From Myxocyprinus asiaticus (lineage: Eukaryota > Chordata > Actinopteri > Cypriniformes > Catostomidae): DNA of 64,000 nucleotides. A program made the position numbers and the translations under genes. Shown here in pieces: positions 19,375 to 30,128 of the stretch; the stretch's first letter is position 1; each line of letters starts with the position of its first letter. A model generated the notes under the pieces. The model had not been told where the DNA came from. It searched no databases and worked only from the letters and a program-made list of their open reading frames with translations. The stretch lies in assembly GCF_019703515.2 (NCBI RefSeq), contig NC_059385.1:31691001-31755000 (forward strand), written 5' to 3'.

Positions 19375-20998
19375 ATGAGTGGACTGTCTCTGTCCACATG
19401 GAATGTGAATGGGTTGGGGCACCCCATAAAAAGAAGGAAAGTTATTTATTTTCTTAAACGTAAGAAATATGATATAATGTTTCTTCAAGAAACATATCTT
19501 TTCCTACAGGAATCTGAAAAATTTGGGAAGATATGGGGTGTAAATCTTTTCTTTAGCACTGGCACAAGTAAGAGCAGGGGGGTCATTATATTGATAAATA
19601 AACATCTACAATTCAAATTTCTCAAACAGATTAAAGATAAATCAGGAAGAGTCATTATTGTTTTAGCAGAAATTCAGGGGCAAAGGTTGATTTTGGATAA
19701 TATATACACACCTAATGTTGATGATCAGGGCTTTTTTATAGATCTTGAAGGGATGTTGCAAGCTGCTGGCACCCCTCATGATATAATATTGGGAGGAGAT
19801 TTTAATCTTTTGATGGACTCAGTTGTTGATTATAGTGAAGCAAAAGTGTGTAAGCCCCCTAGAGCAACACTGATGCTTCACAGAATGTGTAAAAATCTTG
19901 GTCTTACAGATATTTGGAGACTTTTGAACCCATCTGGGAGGGACTATAAATTTTTTTCATCAGTCCATAAGATTTATTCTAGAATAGATTTTTTTTAGAT
20001 ATATATCTAAATCCCTCATTTCATCTGTTGTTGATTGCTCAATTGGAAATATCTTAGTCTCAGATCACACCCTGGTGAGTTTAGAGGTGTTCGGAGAAAA
20101 ATAAATCATATAGTTGGCGCTTTAATGTATCCCTTTTGCAAAATTCTGATTTTCAACAAATGTTAAAGGCTGAAATCACTGTTTATATGGAGACCAACTG
20201 GTCCTCAGTATCCTCTGTAGACGTGGCTCTTAGGGGTCGGATCATACAGTATGCCTCATTCACCAAAAAATCCAAAGCACATGAACTCGTGGAGTTGGAA
20301 GAGAATATTAAAAGTGCCAAGGCAGAGCTGAAGCACCGAATGTCATCTAATGGCCTCAGAGAACTGACCCATTTGAAATACAGATATAATACTATTTTGT
20401 CATGGAAAGTGGAGTTTTGGTTATTCAGAGCAAGACTATTTTGCTATAAGAATATAATAGACTATAAGAATATTTTGAGTCGGGAGACAAAGCAGGAAAA
20501 CATTTGGCTAGATATATAAATCAGAGAGAGTCTTTTTCTACCATTCCCTCAGTGAAATCGGCTGGTGGTGAAATTTTTACCTCGGCTACAGATATTAATA
20601 ATGCTTTTAAAGAATTCTATATTGATCTCTATAGTTCCACATCTTGGTCCACTGATGAAGATATTAGGAACTTTGTGGAACCGTTCGAACTCCCTAAACT
20701 GACGACTGAGCAAATAATTCTCTTGATTCTAAAATAACCTTGGAGGAGATTGACAAGTTAATTAAGGCCTTACGCTACAGGCAAGGCTCCGGGGCCAGAT
20801 GGCTTTGCCGCTGAATTTTTTAGATCTTATGCTACAGAACTGGCTCCACTTATGCTAGAAGTTTATACAGAATCATTAAAGAATGGAAAGCTTCCCCCAT
20901 CCATGACACAAGCCCGGATCAGTCTGATTCTTAAAAAGGACAAAGATCCAAGCGAGTGTAAGAGTTACCGTCCAATTTCCCTGATTTCAGCCTGTTCA
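19375..20998 (+). pseudogene. L1 ORF2: endonuclease and start of reverse transcriptase
   Basis: The ATG at 19375 opens an APE-type endonuclease. In order it has STWNVNGL, FLQETYL, NIYTPN, GGDFN, SRIDFF and, in a shifted frame after the stop at 19996, SDHTL. These are the catalytic and metal-binding blocks of the domain, all recognisable. The linker region runs through 20136-20737 with further stops. From 20740 the RT fingers appear, with frameshifted GPD-type and YRPISLISA motifs ending at about 20998. The palm with the catalytic aspartates, and everything after it, is absent. Not functional. Confidence 0.7.
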
Positions 20999-21240
20999 TA
21001 TCACAAATGCCCATGCAAGCACGTATCCTGACATTGCCTCGCATAGGTTCCAGATGCCTTAGTTTTTCCATGCAACCTATTCTCTCTGCCAACATCCATC
21101 CCTCTACCCCTTCCTATCCATGGGCCACTAGAGCAGATTCCCATGTGAGGCTGGAGGCTGCCCCTCTCCAGACCCATCCTCCTCTTCACTTTATATCTCT
21201 CCTACTCCAGAACTCTTTTAGGGAAGTGGGTAAGACCTGA
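20999..21240 (+). repeat. Fragment similar to the element at 26.7 kb
   Basis: The phrase CTATCCATGGGCCACTAGAG, then a GATTCCCATGTGAGGCTG-like part, recurs at 26730-26780 in the same orientation. It is therefore a second piece of the same repeat family, here joined to the truncated L1. Confidence 0.5.
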
Positions 21241-21702
21241 ACATACCGGGCAATCTACTTTATAGCTCCATGGTACCGGGTTCGTGGACACTGCACGGCG
21301 CCCCCTAGGCAATTTTTGCCGACGCCTTCCACATTTCCGTGCCAGCCTGGGGTCCACCAGAGGCGATTGGAGGCGTCTCCGAGCGGCTGCGCCCCACGGT
21401 GGCTGCGCTCGGAGCCGTCGAAAACGGCTTTCCAAAAAAAGAGTTCAGCCATCACCCACAGGGTGGTGACACCATGTCCCACGGCAAGTGTATAGCAATG
21501 GGTGCTTTCTCCATTCATATACATTGCAGGTGGACACCCGGGTGGGTTAGGGAACACCATGTCCCCTTACCTGCTATTTCAGGGAAGAGCCCCCAGTATC
21601 AGACTTCGATTGGCTGATGCCGGGGGTGTGTCTGGGAGGGGGCGGGGCTGTCCATAAATTTGTTCACGTACCAAGTATATTATGCCACTTCATCCCAAAA
21701 CA
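21241..21702. other. GC-rich noncoding block
   Basis: Distinctly GC- and CpG-rich (around 21290-21430) compared with its surroundings. Frames here are short and unrelated to known proteins. It also contains an ATACATTGCAGGTGG word shared with the palindromic repeats to its right. Probably part of an unassigned element. Confidence 0.35.
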
Positions 21703-21957
21703 CAGGAAGATCCCATGTGCAATGTATTTAATGGCTGCCAAAAACTAGGTTTATGGACATTTAATTTAAATGTATGAATGTAATTATTATTTACAATAAA
21801 TATTATTTATTGAAACACCTGTTTTACACTCAGGGCATACAAATGAAAGATATACATAACTTTTAATTCAAAATTATGTATAACATACATAAAACAGGAC
21901 AGTCCACAAAGAATGTATTTGGAAGCAATTGAATACATTGCAGCTGGGACCTTCCTG
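21703..21957. repeat. Inverted-repeat unit A, 255 bp
   Basis: The outer 55 bases at each side are near reverse complements (CAGGAAGATCCCATGTGCAA against the complement of TTGCAGCTGGGACCTTCCTG). It has a close relative at 24741-24990. Noncoding, MITE-like. Confidence 0.7.
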
Positions 21958-22021
21958 TATGACTTGATGTCCTGAGGACTTGATGTCCACCAACCATGTC
22001 TTTAACACCAATTAAGTACAT

Positions 22022-22650
22022 TGTGAGATGGTCCCTTGTGCAACGTATATAATGGGTTCTGAATACCTGGTTCATGGACATACATTTTTATAAGGTCGAT
22101 GATCAAAATATTGATTACAAAACATGTTTAGGTGACTATATGACTCCCACTGAAGAGTATGTACCCTTCAAAACCTCAAAAACAACGTATATTTTTGTAT
22201 TGTATACATTGCAGGTGGGATTTCCATATCTCAGAGTTGGGACCACTTAGAAACTTGAAACCTGCACTCCTGTGCTTTCCCTAGCCTCCTCTTTCAATGA
22301 TGTGAAAATGAAGTAGTTCAGAGAAAGTCAAACATTTCACCCAAAAACTCCAATCTTCTTGATATTTAAACCATGAACATGGGAGGTCAAGACAAACACA
22401 GGAGTGCAGGTTTCAGCCCTCTAAGTGGTCCCAGTGTCGAGATATGGAGATCCCACCTACAAAAATATACATGGTTCGTGTATAGTTGACTTTTGAGGAT
22501 TTGAAGGGTGCATGTTGTTCAGAGGGAGTCACATAGTCACCTAAATATGTTTTTAGTCAATAATTTGATGTTGTACCTTATAAAAAGTATGTCCACAAAG
22601 CAAGTATCCAGAAAACATTGTATACATTGCAGCTGGGATCTTCCTGAATG
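22022..22650. repeat. 630-bp imperfect palindrome of the same family
   Basis: Symmetric about 22336. CCTGCACTCCTGTG (22261-22274) pairs with CACAGGAGTGCAGG (22397-22410). CCACTTAGA with its neighbours pairs with TCTAAGTGG. The outermost 55 bases resemble the ends of units A and C. It looks like a longer member of the family, or one unit opened by an insertion that is itself palindromic. Confidence 0.65.
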
Positions 22651-22870
22651 ACTCTCTTTTCTTATATGAGGTTTAATATTACATATATACTGATATGTTT
22701 GAATGCAACCACTTTAAGGGTACTTATACATCTCAGTAGAACCCATTTATGTAACTTACAACTCATTAATAGAATGTATAATTAAATAAAACATTTGTGT
22801 CCACAGACCATGTATTTGGAGGCCATTACATACATTGCAGCTGGGATTTCCTGTGTTTTTGCTAAGTCAT
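22651..22870. repeat. Partial unit of the inverted-repeat family
   Basis: Ends with the shared phrase ACCATGTATTTGGAGGCCAT, then TACATTGCAGCTGGGATTTCC. Its left partner is not obvious, so it is partial. Confidence 0.5.
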
Positions 22871-22879
22871 ACAGGTGTT

Positions 22880-24735
22880 GGGCCTCATGTATTCAGATAG
22901 AAGACAAAGGCAGGCCTAACACAGTCGTAAAAACATAACTCAAGCCCCCACCTTCTAAGTCGTAATTTTACTGATAAAAATTGCGCCAAAATCAAACAAA
23001 GGGAGTCCAAAACAGACTACAGATCCATGAAGCCTTGCTCACTAAAGGATCGAGCTCTCAACTCCTATTGGATGAGGCACACAACAGAATGTCCCTCAAA
23101 CATGACATCATCAGGAGTTGAAATAATTCTGAAATGCGTCCAGAATTGGCTTCCAGCGACTTTGTTCACCAAATATAGACGTAGCTTTTTTTTTGCTGCT
23201 CTCCGGTGCAACCTCGTGGCACAAGGAAGTAATGTCCGACTTGAAACTGTAGCCATACAATCTCCATCTCGCTGGACGAGTTGAGATTACTCTGTGTTCA
23301 ACCAAACACTAACGGATCCGAAGGAGACCGCTGAGCAATTCGCATCTTCATCCTTTTGCCTACAGAAGTGAAGAGATTAAAGATTTCTCTTCCATCTTCA
23401 ATCAAGTCGACATTTCTGAGTTCTCCGCCAGCCCGCAGAGAATCAACAGCCGTACCGCCCACCGACAGAGCGAGGAAACGGCCTCCCGTCATCACCCGAG
23501 CCTCAAGGAACCGGGTCAAAGTTAAAGGACGGAGGAAAACACATTCTACCTGTGTCCTCATGCGATACAAGTAAGAGGTTTACGTCTGGGCAGAGATAGA
23601 ATATTATAGCATGTTATTCTTGTGTTTCAAGGTTTTTGCTTGTACAGTTTACGGACCGCCATGTCCGCTCATTATTAATACTCAGGGTATTAATTATCAC
23701 AAATTTTTGCTGTATTGTGGTCCAACCAAACTGGATTGTTGTGCAATTTCACCATCGCGGGTGAGACAGCAACTGAGTTCATCCATTAAAGAGTCAAATA
23801 ACGCGGGACTGTTTATGAGCTGTCCACCGCGTCTCTGAGTGATGAACTAAACAGCTGCTTTCTCTCCCACGATCGCGGAATCAGCTTTAGGGTTGTCACT
23901 TCTCTCTCTCTCTCTCTCGTACTAACCACACACACACACACACACACTGTCACACACACACCTTATGTGTTATAGGATTATTTTTATTTCCATATATAAT
24001 CATATCACTGTTTAGTTTGTAGTTGTAAGTCGGAAGTTTATTGACTGCATTGTATTAATTATTAATTGATATTACTGCATAAATAAACTTTGTTTATATT
24101 ACAAAGAGAAGTGTTTTGGTTTGTTTTGCATACGCCTGTGTCATGCTGACAGGATGTCAGTGCTCGGATTCAAACCTTCATTCACTGTTTTTTTTTTTTT
24201 TCTTCCCGAAAATCGATATTCTTCAGATGTCGATTTTCCTAAGAAAACAATCTAATATTGAGACTGTTTTACTATTTGGTTATTAGTCCCTAACTCCAGG
24301 GTGGTGCCCCTTCAATGTTAATCCTTACTAATATTCTATTGATTTTTGATAATTGATAATTATCTTTGATGATTGAATTTGAATGATCAATAAGCTAGTG
24401 TTAATTTTAATTAATGTTTCATCGATGTTAACAATTAATGATTATAATAATTAATTATCTTTGATAATTGTTGATTTAAAGGATTAAAAAAAGCTAATAT
24501 TGATTCTCATCAATGTTCTATTGATTAAAATAATTAATAATTATCTTTGATAATTATTAATTATTGCTAATAACCAAACTTGCTCCTTAACGTAGCACAC
24601 TACATTTACTGGAGCCCCATATGAGGTTTTAATGAGTTAGATTCAATTGATTAATTTAAATATTGATTAATAACTACAGAAATAATTATTAATTATTTCT
24701 GATAGTAACACTGATCTAAACAACCAGAAAAGCCC
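22880..24735. other. Unassigned block, possibly a solo LTR or element remnant
   Basis: It separates repeats that otherwise belong together, so it is probably an insertion. It holds CpG-bearing sequence with a short basic frame (23356-23574), a (TC)n/(CA)n microsatellite at 23902-23960, an AATAAA at about 24080 and a very AT-rich end with repeated ATTAATTATCTTTGATAAT phrases (24340-24560). That arrangement would suit a long LTR, but I could not define both ends. No protein is recognised. Confidence 0.3.
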
Positions 24736-24740
24736 TACAT

Positions 24741-24990
24741 AGGAATATCCCAGCTGCAATGTATACAATGGCCACCAAATACTAGGTTTATGGACATTTC
24801 ATTTAAATGTATTTAATGAATATTTTTAATACATGTTATTGATTGAACCACCTGTTTAGCACTCAGGGCATACAAATAAACATATATACATGACTTTTAA
24901 GTCATAATACTGTCTAATTAATGTAATAAATTAGTGTCCATGGACCATGTATTTGGTGGCCAATATATACATTGCAGTTGGGATCTTCCT
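24741..24990. repeat. Inverted-repeat unit C, 250 bp
   Basis: The ends are near reverse complements of each other and the whole unit aligns with 21703-21957 (shared ACTAGGTTTATGGACATTT and CACTCAGGGCATACAAAT). Confidence 0.7.
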
Positions 24991-26120
24991 GCATGACAGA
25001 GTGAAAATACCCTTAAATGTAGTGCAAACACCTAGGGACTTTGAATGCTTATTCACCGAGCCCTCATGAACAACATATTGAAATTCTATTTCAGTCGGTG
25101 CTGGGCAAGTACTTGAAAAAAAATCAGGAAAAATATTCTAGAAAAATAACTTTCACTTTTCACTCAAAAGTCAGCCAATTTCGCACTTAACCAAATCATT
25201 CAGACTTCAAACTTTGCACACTGTCTAGGGGTCCCCTGAGAAGATATAGATTTCACATTGGAGTCATTTGGAGGTTTCGGAGTGGTGTCGATAAACAGTG
25301 TATATTAACGAATGGTATACATTGCACGTGGACGTAGGCCTGGCATCGCGTCCATTGGTCCGACAGACCCCAAATTTCTTATGGTGACATGTCGAGTGCC
25401 CCTCAACAACATACTAAGGGGACTAAGGCCTGGCATGCATAAAAGTATTTTTCATTATTTTCAATGGATCTCCCTGCCTGCCATAGCAATCAATGACACA
25501 GCCTGCCCTGTCAGCCCGTGTGCAGCAGTACATTCATCAGAGGCTTTAACACTTAGCAAGCACCCAGGGCCTCCAAATTCTAGGACGTGGGGGGCTCCTG
25601 ACGGTCGAGGATCTCACTTTTGACCCTTCCCTAAAGGGTAAAGTTTGTATCAAAAGAGGTCAAAGGTTTGCGGAACTCTTAACACTGTCTGAGGACACGC
25701 CATTTGGAGCTTTCTGAGCACTGTCCACCAAACCACTATAAAAATGAATGTTACATTGTACATTGCACATGGGATGTGCCCCCTTATCACACCCAGAGGT
25801 CCCAGAGACCCCAAATTTGACAGGGTGGCACCCCGAGGGGCCCTCAATAAGATACTAGGAGGGCAAACGATTCCGGTGACTTTTTGGTCGACGGTAAAAA
25901 AGGCATTTAAATGGAACTCAGCAGGCACAGCTGGCACCCACTTTGTGCTCCGAGGCAAAGTCAAGTTAAAAAATCAAAAAAATTCTAAGTGCCACCAAGG
26001 TCCATATAAGCACTCAGGATGACCTTGTGGGGTGCCCGGGTGCTGCCCAGTACCAATTGTGGTGATGTATGGCATCAGGGGCACTCTGGGGGCAAAGGCA
26101 TGTAAAACCACTTTTTACTG
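24991..26120. repeat. Unassigned repeat block with an internal duplication
   Basis: Around 25312-25440 and 25755-25870 there are related paragraphs, each with ACATTGCAC, GACCCCAAATTT and CCCTCAA-AA-ATACTA words about 440 bases apart. No coding signal; short open frames here have no recognisable motif. Confidence 0.4.
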
Positions 26121-26330
26121 GGTAAGGGGGCAAATACTGGGTCTGTGGACAAGAGGAAGACCATCGAGGAAGACTACTAGGTAAGTGGACACAATACTGT
26201 GTCTGTGGATATGAGAAAGACTACGGAGGAAGACTACTGGGTAAGTGGACACAATACGGGATTCGTGGACATGAGGAAGCGTTTGGGGAGACTGTAGGGT
26301 AAGGGGACAAAATACTAGCCCTGTGTACCC
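26121..26330. repeat. Tandem repeat, about 58-bp unit, 3-4 copies
   Basis: Each unit contains GGTAAGTGGACACAATACTG, GTCTGTGGA and GGAAGACTACT blocks. The last copy is degenerate. Confidence 0.75.
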
Positions 26331-26399
26331 TTAATATGGGAACTATGCCCTCATGGACGATACATGGTAAGTGAGATGGCACCGGAGTGTCCAGGGTAG

Positions 26400-28770
26400 A
26401 GCGTGAAGCCCCCTACAGCTGTCCATACAGAGAGATCAGGCAGCATGGATATGCTTAAAAGATTTCCACCTAAATTACAATCTGCTATTTCTCGATTTCC
26501 TCTCCTCTCTGTATCCTCCTTCACCTCAGAACTCAACAAAACCAAAAACCTCCACCCCGGTACTATTAAAGGGTACACTTCAAAAAATCTTGACTCAATA
26601 ACAGATCTCTTAACAATCCCATCTCTCCACATGCAGCAAGCCCACCATCCATCCTCTGAAATTTCCACCGTTCACACGGGCTGTTTCCCTCGTTCTGTCC
26701 ATTCAGATAATTTCCATCCCTCTCTCCCCCTCTATCCATGGGCTACGGGAGCAAATTCCCATTTGAGGCTGCCTCCGCTGGAGAGCTCTGCCCCAAACCC
26801 ATTCCCTCCCCAACTTTACCCCTCTTCCTTCTATCATCCTAATCTCCCCCACTGCTGAGCCATTCCTTGCACAAGGCTGCCTCAGCAAGTGAATCCGGTT
26901 CCAAATCCTTTCTCAGCCAGTCCAGACTTTCCGGCTCACCTTCCCAACTTCACTATACAAACAGCTATACCATTCGCCGTTCCCTCAAACGCTGCAGTTT
27001 CAGAACTTCCGCCAGTCTCCAACCACCTCCACTCTCAAATCCTTGCAGAGATTCCGAGTTTTAGATACAGAAGCGAACCCAACACCAACCCCAGTCTCTC
27101 CCTGTTCAGAACCAAAATTTCTATTAACCACCCTCTCAGACTCCACCATCAAGCTTCCTTAGACTCCATCCTTCATGCCGTTTCCCCTCGAACTCTTCAA
27201 ACCCACTGGATGGCGTAGAAATGCTCTGCCATATCTACAATCTACCATTCCCAGATTTTTCCCTTCTCTCCACATTCTCCTTCGCCTAACACCTCACATC
27301 AATCAAAAAATCTAAATTTTTTGGCCAAAACTCCTCCACAATAAACCATCCCCAGATCTCACTTTTTCTTAAAGGTATCCACAAATCCCAACCCACCAGA
27401 ACCGACATCAGGCTCCCCCTCACCAATGACCTGCTAATCAGATGCTTAAATACTCTCTGACAGGGCTTCATTTCCCCAAACACCACAAAAATACTAGACG
27501 CCATGTTCATCCTTGCCTTCTTTAGCTTTCTTCACTGTTCAGAATTCACTACCACAACTAAATTCGACCCAAGAATCCACCCCACCATTTTGGACCTTCA
27601 TATCATAGACCACGAGACAATCAGATACCTTATCAAACAGAGCAAAACAGATCAGACCAAAAGAGGGCATCCAATTTTCATTTTCAACCTGCCCACCCCC
27701 ATCTAGCCCTTTTCAATCACTTGCACTTTACCTCCACTACAGAGGTGCAGTCCAAAAACTCTCTTGACTCACTCTTTGTAGACGACAATAACCAAGCAGT
27801 TTCCTGATTGTGGTTCCAAAAACATCTCAAATCCATTCTGATTAAATGCAGCTTCTCAGAAAAACTATATTCAAGCCATTCCTTCAACATCGACGGTGCA
27901 ACCACCACAGCCCAAAAAGGCCTGCCCGTGCATCAGATTCATTTACTAGGCCATTGGTCATCCAACGCTTACCTTAGCTACATTCGTGCTAACTGTCTTT
28001 ACATAAAAAATGCTCAACAAACCCTCATTAGCTAACCACAATTAATTTACGATCAGGGTCAGGGGGACGCATGCTTATCCTTGACAGATGCTCCCCATCT
28101 CATATTGTTGGACGGGCCTGCCTAGAAACTCAAGGGCTCTCCCTTCCGAAGTGCAGCAGGGGATTCTCCCATTCTGAATGCATGCGAGCTAACTCATGTT
28201 TATTTGTATCATGGGCTGCCCCTTCCAAGCGCAGAGAGGACTCCCCGGTTTCGGATGCAGTGCATCCCCACATTGCATCTGGAGGGGGAGCCAGGTCGCC
28301 TTCGTTTGGAGCGATCCTGCCAGAGCGACCCCTCCTACACAATCATGCCAAAGGCTCTCCCCGTTCGATCTGCAGTGATTCCCTGTCCGAACGCAGTGTG
28401 AGCCTTTCACGTTCATTTGTATTGTGGGCTCTCTCGTTCATGGCTCGGGATGACCCACCCCCCGCCCCATCGAACGCAGTGAGGGCCCTTCCCATTTGGC
28501 CGCAAAATACTGAAATGGAGTTTTATAAACTAGGTTCAGGAGAAGCAAGGTCATTTAATCCATCCAATCACATCACCAGAGTAAGCATATATAAACCGCC
28601 GCTTACCTCTACATGGCGTTGAGTCTTCTGGCATCCCTCCACCTCCCCTTTCTCCTCCTATCTATTTATTAATAACTTATCTAAGTCCGGGGGTGTATTC
28701 GAGCTCAGGTCAAACATCGAGCCTCGAGCTCTTCACCTAGGACAGCAAGCCACACTCGTTTACACTATAC
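26400..28770 (+). mobile_element. Degenerate tyrosine-recombinase element (DIRS/Ngaro/Crypton-like)
   Basis: It holds a Pro/Ser-rich leading frame (26403-27218), a recombinase remnant (27300-28035) and a GC-rich tail (28050-28770). No reverse transcriptase is seen, so it is either a Crypton-type element or a deleted DIRS/Ngaro element. Its left portion shares a segment with 20999-21240. Exact ends not determined. Confidence 0.5.
27300..28035 (+). pseudogene. Tyrosine recombinase, broken, catalytic arginines replaced
   Basis: Three frames must be joined. The first part (about 27360-27500) reads like the core-binding end. 27503-27706 gives MFILAFFSFLHCSEFT, the first catalytic box, where the family has arginine before CSE and this copy has histidine. 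27808-28035 gives SHSFNIDGATTTAQ, where the H-x-x-R arginine is asparagine, then LLGHWSSNAYLSYIR with the nucleophilic tyrosine kept. The family catalyses strand exchange through a 3'-phosphotyrosine. With both arginines lost and frameshifts at about 27706 and 27790, this copy is dead. Confidence 0.65.
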
Positions 28771-29992
28771 TCTAAGCAGGATAACATTAATTTGCGAACT
28801 ACTGAATTACTAGTGGGCCAGGTGGCAGCAATATGCAGGCAAACGCCAGGTAAGGGACAAACCATTGAAGCTGTCTGCAAGGGGGGTGACTGCCTATCCT
28901 ACTACATCTGGAATAATGCAGGTTTTCCTCAAGTATTTTGAGGTGTCATCTGGTTATTTACCCATGTAAAAGAGAAAGAAGCAAGTGTGTTTCTTTTGGT
29001 TAGGAAAATAAGAAAGCTACAGTACACAAGCATGTAATTTCTGAACTGAGCAGAGTGAATGGGGAAAATGGTGTTGAGGTTTGTGCGTTCTTCAGACACT
29101 GCAGCTGTAACATTGAGCAGCTGACGATAAAGATGAGATGATTTGTGAACCCAAGTGCAGTTTTATTTTCAACAATAACAAAACAAAAGCAAGAACTAAA
29201 CAAAGAATAGACTGGACTGGACTAGAAAATACCAAAGACTAGATTAGAAGTGACTACACTTAAACATTACAATAACAAAACTCAACAAGAGAAAATGAGG
29301 GCTATAAATGCAGAGACTAGGGTTAACAACATAACAAGACAAACAATGACAAAATTGAACAGATAACAAGACAATGACACATGAACAAATTGGTGTGTTC
29401 GACTTAAACTGTGTCTGCTTTATCAACCAGCGAGATTTGCCACAGACAACCTACACCAACCCCTAAACCTAACAGCCGTTTCACACATGATGCGTATGCA
29501 GTATGTATTTTTTTCAGTGCCCATGTTAACAGGTTAGAACATTCAGACCACATGCAGGTACAGCACGGTAATGCATTGCAGGAGCGGTGCAGAAGCAGCA
29601 GTGCAGTGATCGTTTCCGCACCAAGTCTATTTTTGCTGTGCTGCACATGCTGAATTAAAGTGATAGCGCATTGTTCGTGGTCAAAATGAACAATTTCCCC
29701 ATAAATGTATATAATTAAAGTCAACTGTGTTTCAGTCACCATTTGACTTTCAGCACTGGGTAAAGCAAAGGAAACCAAAACACACTATTACCAGGAGTTG
29801 CAAAAATAACAAATGCGATCAGAAGTGTATCTAAATTTTTTTTTTTTTTCATGTGAAATACACTACACAGCATGTTACATGGTGTGTGGGGGAGGGGGAC
29901 ACTCACATCTCAGCAGAGAGCAGCAATCACGTGATAGGCTGGTGGTCAGAGAACTACACCTTACCTCACATTTAGAAAAACAAGGTGACATA
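28771..29992. other. Noncoding DNA upstream of the MADF pseudogene
   Basis: The part from about 29470 to 29660 (TTTCACACATGATGCGTATG and following) reads like the end of a DNA transposon of the Harbinger or hAT kind, but I could not pair it with a right end. A 9-base C-rich spacer and purine tracts aside, nothing else is recognised. Confidence 0.35.
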
Positions 29993-30128
29993 ATGGATGA
30001 CACTCGTCTCATCGTGGAGGTGGAAAAACACAAAGTTCTTTATGACCTGCAGGATTTCTTGTACTAAGATTTGAGTGTAAAAGAAATGGCATGGGAGGCA
30101 GTTTCCTCAGTTGTTGTTGTGGATGGTA
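29993..30128 (+). pseudogene. MADF/Myb-SANT-like domain exon with in-frame stop
   Basis: From the ATG at 29993 the frame reads MDDTRLIVEVEKHKVLYDLQ and then DFLY, a stop, DLSVKEMAWEAVSSVV. This is the first half of a MADF domain: acidic start, LIxxVxxxxxLYD, then W-x-x-V. MADF proteins bind DNA and, in fish genomes, commonly come from Harbinger-type transposons that encode a separate MADF/Myb partner of the transposase. The TAA at 30065 breaks the domain and no second half was found. It may be host-derived, but the stop and surroundings favour a transposon relic. Confidence 0.55.

Larger units (their letters stand above)
17545..20998 (+). mobile_element. L1-type LINE, 3'-truncated in the reverse transcriptase
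   Basis: ORF1 (17631-18521, broken), a spacer, and ORF2 beginning at 19375 are in the normal order. ORF2 has an almost complete endonuclease and the beginning of RT, and is lost at about 20998, where unrelated sequence starts. The 5' part is kept and the 3' part is missing, the opposite of the usual 5' truncation of LINE insertions. A later deletion or rearrangement probably removed the end. Confidence 0.75.

Noticed and set aside
23027..23574. Short basic frames in the unassigned block, considered as a host exon.
   Set aside because: The block interrupts a repeat family and looks like an element; no conserved motif was seen.
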